The position numbers and the translations under genes were made by a program. Positions 34,201 through 41,666 of a DNA stretch of 64,000 bases are shown here, in pieces. The DNA comes from Cyclobacteriaceae bacterium (GTDB lineage Bacteria; Bacteroidota; Bacteroidia; Cytophagales; Cyclobacteriaceae): the NCBI GenBank assembly GCA_026129485.1, contig JAHCHY010000011.1, forward strand, positions 1 to 64,000, written 5' to 3'. The notes under the pieces were generated by a model, which was given only the letters and a program-made list of their open reading frames with translations, made no database searches and was not told where the DNA came from. Numbering within the stretch: position 1 is the stretch's first letter; every line of letters begins with the position of its first letter.

Positions 34201-34296
34201 TCTGTATTGCATGACTTGTTTATTTTCAATAAAATAGAAGTCTTACACTTCCATCCTTTATCTTTTTTCGTGCATTTCAAACCAATATTTTAACCC

Positions 34297-35895
34297 TTGA
34301 GAGAAACTTTACTTGATATTATATCAAAGTCATTTCATATTAATGTGTCAAAGGACACTCGTGATAATAATAACCAAAATGCAAGTTCGAGTTTGCTTTT
34401 GCTTTCAGATCAACTGAATGAATGGAGCGTAGATAATTTAGCGGTTAAGCTTCAAAAGGAACAATTATTAGAAATACCCTATCCGGCTATTGCACATCTA
34501 AATACAAATGGCGGAACTTTTGTTGTACTTCAAAAGATAGAAGCTAACTTACTTTATTATGCCTACCCATATATAGGAGCTATTTCGGAAACTATAGAAG
34601 AATTCGATAAAAAATGGACTGGGGTTGTGTTATTAGTTGAAACGAGCGATAAATCTGGCGAGCAAGATTACAAGCAAAAGCACAAACAAGAGATATTTGA
34701 ACAGGTAAGCCTGTATGTGTCAGTATTACTTTTATCCATTTTATGGGCTTTGCCTCTTTTCTTTATCATGTGGTCTGGTATGGCCATTTATCTTTTAAAC
34801 AGCGTTGGGGCGGTGTTGTCTTTTCTGCTTTTTAAGAAGCAGTTTGGATTAAGTAGCGTTACCATAAACTCTTTTTGTAAGATGGGAGCTAAAAGTGATT
34901 GCGATGCAGTGATCAATTCGCCTGCTTCAAAACTGTTCGGGGTTATCCATCTTTCGGAATTGTGCTTCTGGTACTTTGCAGGAAGCGTGCTATCTATTGT
35001 GTTTGGTGTTTTTTCGTCCGTTTCGGTCGCGCCTTTTCTTTTTGCACTTTCAATGCTGGCAACAGGATTAAGTTTTTTTACTGTATATTACCAGGGTGCG
35101 GTTATTAAAAAATGGTGCCCACTTTGCCTTATGGTAACGGCTGTGCTTTGGTTAGAGGCGGGTGTTTATTTGTTATCAATTCCTGAACTTGTAATTAACA
35201 TAAAATCATTTTCAGTTCTGTTTGTAGGGTTTTCATTACCCCTTATTTTCTGGCTGAGCGTACGTAAACGGTTCATCGATTCCTTTAAGCTACCCTCGCT
35301 TCAACGCAACCTAAACAGGTTCTTGCAGAGCGAAAGAATATTTCAGAATACGTTACAGGATCAACCTCATATTGAAACGGGTTTATTTACGCATGAATTA
35401 CAAACCGGTTCACCCGATGCGCCTGTGCAGCTTACGGTAGTCGGTAATCCGCAGTGCGGCCCCTGTGCGTACACTCATGCAGTATTGGATAATTTGAAAA
35501 TATCGTTGGATGAAAAAGTAAACATCATTTACCGGTTTACAGTAAACTCAGGGAAGAAAGGCACTTCTGCTTATCAGGTGCTGGAAACTGTATTTGCCAT
35601 TCAGCAAACAGAATCCAGCGAAAGCGCATTAAGAGCTTTAACGGCATGGTATCAATCCAATAGTAATTTGGAAGGCTGGAAGAAACGTTATGAGCCAAAT
35701 CGCGAACAAGAAAACCCTACGGTAACCCATATTTTAAAGGAGCATGAGCAATGGTGTGCTAAGGTGGCCATACAAAAAACACCCTCACTAATTATAAACG
35801 GGAGAATGCTGCCAGAAGAGTTTTCAGTGAATGACCTGAAGTTCCAGCTTCGCAGGCTGGCTGAAAAAATTACCGAGCCCGAACTAATCTCCTGA
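34297..35895 (+). CDS. C39-like/VKOR/thioredoxin fusion, disulfide-forming membrane protein
   Basis: A 532-residue protein starting with TTG (no ATG is placed to serve). Residues 1-125 resemble a C39 domain that keeps a His-containing segment (IAHLNTNGGTFVVLQ) but has no catalytic Cys. Membrane helices from about 143 form a vitamin K epoxide reductase domain with Cys194, Cys202 and the redox pair Cys274-Pro-Leu-Cys277. A DsbA/thioredoxin-like domain follows with Cys387-Gly-Pro-Cys390 and cis-Pro in KTPSLIING. VKOR-Trx fusions make disulfides in exported proteins, so the neighbouring Cys-rich peptides are the expected substrates. Its 3' end overlaps the convergent HlyD gene by 26 bases. Confidence 0.85.
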   Translation: MRETLLDIISKSFHINVSKDTRDNNNQNASSSLLLLSDQLNEWSVDNLAVKLQKEQLLEIPYPAIAHLNTNGGTFVVLQKIEANLLYYAYPYIGAISETIEEFDKKWTGVVLLVETSDKSGEQDYKQKHKQEIFEQVSLYVSVLLLSILWALPLFFIMWSGMAIYLLNSVGAVLSFLLFKKQFGLSSVTINSFCKMGAKSDCDAVINSPASKLFGVIHLSELCFWYFAGSVLSIVFGVFSSVSVAPFLFALSMLATGLSFFTVYYQGAVIKKWCPLCLMVTAVLWLEAGVYLLSIPELVINIKSFSVLFVGFSLPLIFWLSVRKRFIDSFKLPSLQRNLNRFLQSERIFQNTLQDQPHIETGLFTHELQTGSPDAPVQLTVVGNPQCGPCAYTHAVLDNLKISLDEKVNIIYRFTVNSGKKGTSAYQVLETVFAIQQTESSESALRALTAWYQSNSNLEGWKKRYEPNREQENPTVTHILKEHEQWCAKVAIQKTPSLIINGRMLPEEFSVNDLKFQLRRLAEKITEPELIS

Positions 35896-37129
35896 ACTCA
35901 TAAAAAAATCTTTCTAACAACCTCAGGTCTTCCGTTATGATTTCCGTAGTGCCTGTTAGCTGCTGCTTAAAAGGTATCGCTTTCTTTTGCGAGGTAATGA
36001 GATCGGGCGTGAGCGCAATGCTTACAAAGTATTTCGCTTCGCTGGGAATTTCAGAAACGGATTGAACCGTGCCCCGCAGCAGCCCAAACTGCTCGTAAGG
36101 ATAATTCTGCAACCGGATATTTACCTGCTGGCCTGCTTTTACTTTACCGGAGCCCTGTATGGGAAGTTCAGCACGGGCAATTAGAACCCCCTGGTCAGGT
36201 ATAACAGAGAATAAAGACTTTCCAACTTCCACGTACAAATCGTTTTCTAAAAAACCGAGGTAGGCCACATGGCCGGTAACCGGTGCGGTAAGCAAGTACG
36301 TTTCCTTCCACCTTGCAACCTGGCTGAGCAATTCCTGCCGCGCATTGGCAACACTTAATTTCAGTTTTTGAGCCTGCTCTTCTTTTTGCAGCTCAAGGTT
36401 GGTAACCTGCTGCTGTAACTGGCCGGCTTGCAGCTCGTTGTTGATCAGGCCGGTTTCCAGTGTACGCACATTGCGTTGCTGTTGCAGCCATGCAGTTTTG
36501 GCATTGTTATAATCCAAAGCGGCAGTTACTTTCTGTTCAAACAGGATTGAATCGGTTTTAAATTTCTGTAAGGCTAATTGCAATTCCTGCTTGGCTAATT
36601 GTTGCTGTGCCGTAAGCGACCGGTTCAGCTTCTGGTAAGTGATGAGTTGCCGGTTTAGCTGTTCAATTTGCTTGTCAAATGAGGCTGTTTCGTTAAACAC
36701 GGTAAGATTAACCCGGGCTTGTGTAAATGCCGAGAGGTAGGGTTGCAGATCACCTACAGAACCACCGGGCAAAATTGGTAAGTCGTTTACCGCCTGCTGC
36801 TCTAACTCCAAAACGGCTTGCAGGTTGGTATTGGATTGAACAACAGCAATAATATCTCCGGCATGGCAAGAGGCATTATCCTGCTTTAACAGGTGGATGC
36901 GCCCGCCTGTTCGGGCCACCAGGTTTACCGGTGCCGGTGTGGAGGTAATTACAACAGGTGCGGTAAGCAGGTCAGGGTATTTAATGAACCACGTAACGCC
37001 CAGCATGGTCAGCATAACAATGAAAATTACCGTAATGCCCCAGCGGATCAGTCCACCGGGTATCTGGCCAATAATTTCCTGCACTTCTTCGCTGCGGATT
37101 TCCAAGCCCGGTTTGTTACCTGTTTCCAT
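35870..37129 (-). CDS. HlyD-family periplasmic adaptor protein
   Basis: A 419-residue membrane-fusion protein that links an inner-membrane exporter to the outer membrane. One N-terminal membrane helix (about residues 28-50) is followed by a biotinyl-lipoyl-like half (VNLVARTGGRIHLL), a long coiled coil (about 115-270, many Gln and Leu), the second lipoyl half (LLTAPVTGHVAYLG) and a beta-barrel end (KVKAGQQVNIRLQNYPYEQFG). ATG 37129 is taken; an upstream TTG would add six residues. It is the likely partner of the C39 exporter although on the other strand. No TolC-like gene is in the window. Confidence 0.88.
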   Translation of the reverse strand: METGNKPGLEIRSEEVQEIIGQIPGGLIRWGITVIFIVMLTMLGVTWFIKYPDLLTAPVVITSTPAPVNLVARTGGRIHLLKQDNASCHAGDIIAVVQSNTNLQAVLELEQQAVNDLPILPGGSVGDLQPYLSAFTQARVNLTVFNETASFDKQIEQLNRQLITYQKLNRSLTAQQQLAKQELQLALQKFKTDSILFEQKVTAALDYNNAKTAWLQQQRNVRTLETGLINNELQAGQLQQQVTNLELQKEEQAQKLKLSVANARQELLSQVARWKETYLLTAPVTGHVAYLGFLENDLYVEVGKSLFSVIPDQGVLIARAELPIQGSGKVKAGQQVNIRLQNYPYEQFGLLRGTVQSVSEIPSEAKYFVSIALTPDLITSQKKAIPFKQQLTGTTEIITEDLRLLERFFYEFRRLVRAR

Positions 37130-37267
37130 ATCCTTCCAAAATAACAAGAAAAAAAACCGGTTGAGCCATCCGGCCTTAAAAATAATACTATTTGTTCCGC
37201 AGCATATTATTTGAGATTTTCGTTATTCACATCAATGCCAACAGGCAATTTGTATAAACTTACACAC

Positions 37268-38128
37268 ATGAACCAACCTGCTTTTTACCTGCTGCTGATT
37301 CTTATTTCAAACGTAGCCTTTGCCCAACCCGGAAAAGTGTTAGACAGCGAATCGCTACCCAGCAAAATTCTGGGTGGCAGCCGCAAGTATGCCGTTTACC
37401 TGCCTCCCGATTATGAAACCTCAAAAAGAAGCTACCCGGTTTTGTATCTGTTGCACGGTGCCGGTGATGATCAAACCGGCTGGGTACAGTTTGGTGAAGT
37501 GCTGCACATTGCAGATAAAGCAATTGCCAATGGCACGGCCACGCCTATGATTATTGTAATGCCCGATGCGAAGACCGGGCAGATGGGTTATTTCAACAGC
37601 ATTAAAAATGATTGGCGCTACGAAGATTTCTTTTTTGAAGAATTTATTCCGTACATCGAAAAGACCTACCGGGTAAAAAGTGAAAAGCGGTACCGGGCCG
37701 TGGCAGGCCTTTCCATGGGTGGCGGAGGTTCATTTATGTATGCGCTGCACCGTCCCGAAATGTTTTCATCCGCTTGTCCGTTAAGCGCTTATGTAGGGCC
37801 ACTCACCATCGATGAACTTAAAAGCTTTCTTGGCCGTACCAATACGAAGGCTACCGATGCCGAGCTGGAAACCTATTTCAAAAAACATAATGCCATCAAT
37901 CTCGTAAACGACATTAAAGACGACCAGAAAAAAGCTGTGCGGTGGTATATTGATTGTGGTGATGATGATTTTCTTTACGAGGGCAACTCCCTGATCCATA
38001 TAGCCATGAAGAAAAAAGAAATTCCGCACGAGTTTCGCGTGCGCGATGGAGGCCACACCTGGACATACTGGCGCACCGCATTGCCTGATGTGCTGCGATT
38101 TGTTTCAGAAGCCTTTCACCAATATTGA
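37268..38128 (+). CDS. Exported esterase (alpha/beta hydrolase, esterase D type)
   Basis: A 286-residue hydrolase with a signal peptide (LLLILISNVAFA). The nucleophile Ser is in AGLSMGGGGSF near residue 159. The acid is likely in CGDDDFLYEG near 236, and the His is in RDGGHTWTYW near 268. It belongs to the esterase D/feruloyl-esterase-like group and its substrate is not evident. It overlaps nothing upstream. The start at 37268 is chosen because the signal peptide begins there. It is 20 bases before the TldD-like gene. Confidence 0.85.
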   Translation: MNQPAFYLLLILISNVAFAQPGKVLDSESLPSKILGGSRKYAVYLPPDYETSKRSYPVLYLLHGAGDDQTGWVQFGEVLHIADKAIANGTATPMIIVMPDAKTGQMGYFNSIKNDWRYEDFFFEEFIPYIEKTYRVKSEKRYRAVAGLSMGGGGSFMYALHRPEMFSSACPLSAYVGPLTIDELKSFLGRTNTKATDAELETYFKKHNAINLVNDIKDDQKKAVRWYIDCGDDDFLYEGNSLIHIAMKKKEIPHEFRVRDGGHTWTYWRTALPDVLRFVSEAFHQY

Positions 38129-38148
38129 TTACTTGTAATTTGAGCTTA

Positions 38149-39822
38149 ATGAAATACATTTTCTTGATTTTAGCGCTGGCAGGTTCAACCTGCCTGCCTG
38201 CGCAGGATGTGCTGCTGGATGTTTTAAAGGAAGAGCTTGGCCGCGAAGTAAAAGAGTTTGCAAAAGTTGAAGCTCCGCCTTATTACCTGGCGTACCGGGT
38301 TAATGATGTGAGCTACACACAAATGGAATCGTCATTCGGAAGCTTGGTACAGTCGTACAGCAACCGCAACCGGTTTTTATTTACAACCGTGCGGGTAGGA
38401 GATTACCAGTTCGACAACACACACCCGGGTGAAGAAACCCGGTGGGGCTATGACGATGCCGGTCCGGGTGGCCGATCCATACAGATTTCTTTGGATGATT
38501 CGCGTGAAGCCATTCGGTATTCCGTTTGGCGCGTAACCCAAAACAGCTATAAGCAGGCGCGCGAAAAGCTGAAGTCTTTAAAGAATAGCCCGGCCGGTGC
38601 AAAAGCTAAATATGCTGATTTTTCGAAAGCCACTGCCGAGCAGTATTACGAAGCCCCCCTGCCGGCCAATTGGTTTAACGCTGATGAATGGCAGGAAAAA
38701 ATACGCAGGTATTCAGCTCCTTTTCAGAAAAATGCCGACATGGTTTCGGGCGATGTGAGCCTGCAGTTGGTGAGTGAACGAAAATATTTCGTTTCGTCAG
38801 AAGGTACCAGCGTGGTGCAAAATCAACGGTATGTGTACCTGATGATCAATGGAAACATTCGGGCAAAAGATGGCGACATTGTGCCGCTGCATAAATCGTT
38901 CTTTGCATTTAGCCCGGAAGGGTTACCTGGCGATGAGGTAGTATTGCGCGAGGTTGATAAGCTGATAACTATTCTAACCAGGCTAAAAGACGCGCCCTTA
39001 GCCGAGCCTTATACCGGGCCTGCCATATTAGATGCACAGGTAGCGGGTGTTTTCTTTCATGAAATTTTCGGGCATCGCGTGGAGGGTGAACGCTTACGCA
39101 ACGATATGGACAGCCAGACATTCAAGGAGAAAATCGGGCAACCGGTTTTAAACAAAAACCTGAGCGTGATCTTCGATCCTTCATTAAAAGAATTTCAGGG
39201 TAAGCCACTCAACGGTTTTTATAAATATGATGATGAAGGCGTAAAAGGACAGCGCGTGGTGGTGGTGGATAATGGTATCCTGAAAACATTCCTGATGTCG
39301 CGCACCCCGCTTGAATCTGTAAAAGTATCGAATGGCCATGGCCGGGCCGATGCCAGCAGCAACCCGGTATCTCGGCAATCCAACCTGGTTGTGGAGGCCA
39401 CTAAATCCGTTACGTTTCAGGATCTGAGAAAGATGCTGGTACAGGAAGCTAAGAAGCAAGGTAAATCGTATGGCTATTATTTTAAAGATGTGGTGGGCGG
39501 CTTTACCACCACCGACCGGTTTAACCCGAATGCGTTTAATATTTTTCCTACCGAAGTATACCGCGTTTACACGGATGGCCGACCCGATGAACTGGTGCGC
39601 GGTGTTGACCTGATCGGAACCCCGCTGGCTATGTTTGCCGAGATAACAGCAGCCGATAAGCAGGCAGCTATCTTCACAGGCTTCTGCGGAGCGGAGTCGG
39701 GCAGCGTTCCGGTTACGGCTATTTCACCTTCGTTGTTTGTGCGGAGAATTGAAACCCAGAAGAAACCGCAAACCGATATTGAATCTACTGTTTTGAAAAC
39801 TCCAACTGTTAACGAATACTGA
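38149..39822 (+). CDS. Exported TldD-like metallopeptidase
   Basis: A 557-residue protein of the TldD/PmbA family. The zinc motif HEIFGH (HEXXXH) is near residue 304, and the further conserved Cys in TGFCGAESG is near 512, so it should be catalytic. Unlike E. coli TldD it has a signal peptide (KYIFLILALAGSTCLPAQ) and must act outside the cytoplasm. It is followed after one base by a zinc-less paralogue, mirroring the TldD/TldE heterodimer that trims peptides such as microcin B17. Confidence 0.85.
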   Translation: MKYIFLILALAGSTCLPAQDVLLDVLKEELGREVKEFAKVEAPPYYLAYRVNDVSYTQMESSFGSLVQSYSNRNRFLFTTVRVGDYQFDNTHPGEETRWGYDDAGPGGRSIQISLDDSREAIRYSVWRVTQNSYKQAREKLKSLKNSPAGAKAKYADFSKATAEQYYEAPLPANWFNADEWQEKIRRYSAPFQKNADMVSGDVSLQLVSERKYFVSSEGTSVVQNQRYVYLMINGNIRAKDGDIVPLHKSFFAFSPEGLPGDEVVLREVDKLITILTRLKDAPLAEPYTGPAILDAQVAGVFFHEIFGHRVEGERLRNDMDSQTFKEKIGQPVLNKNLSVIFDPSLKEFQGKPLNGFYKYDDEGVKGQRVVVVDNGILKTFLMSRTPLESVKVSNGHGRADASSNPVSRQSNLVVEATKSVTFQDLRKMLVQEAKKQGKSYGYYFKDVVGGFTTTDRFNPNAFNIFPTEVYRVYTDGRPDELVRGVDLIGTPLAMFAEITAADKQAAIFTGFCGAESGSVPVTAISPSLFVRRIETQKKPQTDIESTVLKTPTVNEY

Positions 39823-39823
39823 T

Positions 39824-41467
39824 ATGAAGATGCGCATCTTCTTTTTTATAACATTTATTGCACTAACCCGGCAAGGCTTTGCTCAGCCCAATGTAATTCA
39901 GAAAGCCATGCAGGACGAAATTGAGCGAAGCATGAAAGAGTTGCAGTTAGATACCCTGCAGAAACCCTGCTATGTAAGCTGCTCTATCAACGACCTTACC
40001 ATGTATTCCATTTCGGCTGCGCTGGGCGGTGTGGTTAGCTCCAACGAGATCAAAAACCGCGTAAAGGGTAACCGGGTGTTGGTGGGTACTTATGAATTAA
40101 ATGATGAGAGCTTAGACAATAATTTATTCTCCTCGCCCGAAATGAACGACATACAGGTGCCCCTCGATGATGACTACCTGGGTGTGCGCAGGGCGTTGTG
40201 GGTTTCGATTGATAATGTGTATAAAAACGCTGCGCGTCAGCATGCCAAAAATGTGGAAACCTGGAAAGAGCAAAAAAAACCGCTGGAAGAAATTCCGCAT
40301 CGTGTATTTGCTAAAGTCCCCGCTGTAAAGCTGCAGCTTAACGAGGAGTTTCCGGCTTTTGATAAAACGAAGTGGGAAGATAACATGCGCCAGCTTACGC
40401 AACGATTTGTGAAGTCCGGCTATCCGGCATCCAACCTTTCGCTCAGCTATGCAAAAGGGTATGAATATTTTGAGAGCAGTGAAGGCACATCGTTAAAGCT
40501 TCCGGTTCAACGCGCCATATTGCAACTGGCAATTATCGGTCGCGATGATGCGGGAGAGCTGGTATTTGACCAGGCCGTATGGGCTGCCGCACATCCCGGT
40601 GAGTTGCCCACCCTGGCCCGGCTTGAGGCGGAGATAGACTCCCGTTTAAAAAAGCTGGATGAAAGGAAGAAGACGGCAAAGTTTGACGATGAATACACAG
40701 GCCCCGTTTTGGTGGAAGGTAATTCGGTGGCTGATTTAATGTCGGGCCTGTTTTTTATGGGGCGCGAACGCCTGTTGTTTGACAATAACATCCCGGGCCT
40801 GACCGGCTTCAGAAACGATACCCGTAATTCAATGGAATCGAGAATCGGGAAGAATATTGCGTCAACCGCGTTAACCGTAAAGGCATTGGCGCGAACCAAA
40901 GAATACCAGGGAGTAAAATTGCTTGGGGCGTTCGAAGCGGATTCGGAAGGCGTAGTGCCACCCGATGAGCTTACGCTGATTGACAAAGGCGTGCTGAAGG
41001 ATATGCTCAACGACAGGAGCCTTACGTCAGCATCGCAAACAGCCAATGGCCACCGCGATGGCCCGGGTGTAATCCGGGTTGCTGTGAGCGAGCAGTACAG
41101 CCCGGCCCAGCTCAGGCAGAAATTGATGGCGCAGGCCAAAGAAGAAGGACTTGACTATGCGCTGATCATCCGAAACGAAAATTTTGGTCGCATAGGCATG
41201 TTCAACGTATACAAGGTTAACCTCGAAACAGGCGCAGAAGAATTTCAGCGCCAGGCGCGGTTCGGCTCGCTTTCTTTGCGAAACCTCAGGAAGATTTCTG
41301 CCACCGGGGCAGATGCAGCCTACAACCTGCCGGGTTTCGGAGCAGAAGGCAACTTTACCTCGTACATCGTTCCGCAGGCAATCCTGTTGGGTGAAATGGA
41401 AATTGTACGGGCCGAAATTCCATCTTATAAAGAGGATGAATTTGTAAAAGATCCGCTCAAACCATAA
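39824..41467 (+). CDS. Exported TldE/PmbA-like partner without zinc site
   Basis: A 547-residue paralogue of the preceding protein with its own signal peptide (FFFITFIALTRQGFAQ). At the position of HEXXXH it has MSGLFFMGRERLLF, and the late Cys is absent, so it is probably the non-catalytic partner. The family fold is still recognisable in GNSVADLMSGLFF and GMFNVYKVNLETG. It is translationally close to the TldD-like gene. A long palindromic element follows. Confidence 0.8.
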   Translation: MKMRIFFFITFIALTRQGFAQPNVIQKAMQDEIERSMKELQLDTLQKPCYVSCSINDLTMYSISAALGGVVSSNEIKNRVKGNRVLVGTYELNDESLDNNLFSSPEMNDIQVPLDDDYLGVRRALWVSIDNVYKNAARQHAKNVETWKEQKKPLEEIPHRVFAKVPAVKLQLNEEFPAFDKTKWEDNMRQLTQRFVKSGYPASNLSLSYAKGYEYFESSEGTSLKLPVQRAILQLAIIGRDDAGELVFDQAVWAAAHPGELPTLARLEAEIDSRLKKLDERKKTAKFDDEYTGPVLVEGNSVADLMSGLFFMGRERLLFDNNIPGLTGFRNDTRNSMESRIGKNIASTALTVKALARTKEYQGVKLLGAFEADSEGVVPPDELTLIDKGVLKDMLNDRSLTSASQTANGHRDGPGVIRVAVSEQYSPAQLRQKLMAQAKEEGLDYALIIRNENFGRIGMFNVYKVNLETGAEEFQRQARFGSLSLRNLRKISATGADAAYNLPGFGAEGNFTSYIVPQAILLGEMEIVRAEIPSYKEDEFVKDPLKP

Positions 41468-41483
41468 CCGATTAGAAAGTTTA

Positions 41484-41613
41484 TAACCGGAGTTACGCAA
41501 AAACACCATCTCGAATGTCAGACAGAGCTTGTCGAAGTCTTTTTTTGGTTCTGAATTAAATAGTTTTCGACTGGCTCAAACTGACAATCAGTGTTTTTGC
41601 GTAACTCCGGTTA
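41484..41613. repeat. Nested palindromic element, second copy type
   Basis: Perfect 23-bp outer arms (41484-41506 and 41591-41613), containing GGAGTTACGCAAAAACAC, flank an inner imperfect inverted repeat with TGTCAG-GAGC-GTCGAA spacing. That inner core is shared with the element at 2694-2812, while the outer arms differ. Confidence 0.75.
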
Positions 41614-41654
41614 ATAAGTCGGCAGACGCCTTACCGGTGCTGTTGCATCTCTGC

Positions 41655-41662
41655 TAACTTTG
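41655..41662 (+). promoter_or_regulatory. -7 box of the WG-repeat gene
   Basis: TAACTTTG matches TANNTTTG exactly and ends 4 bases before the ATG. The upstream -33 element is weak (TTAC at 41631-41634). Confidence 0.5.
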
Positions 41663-41666
41663 CGGT

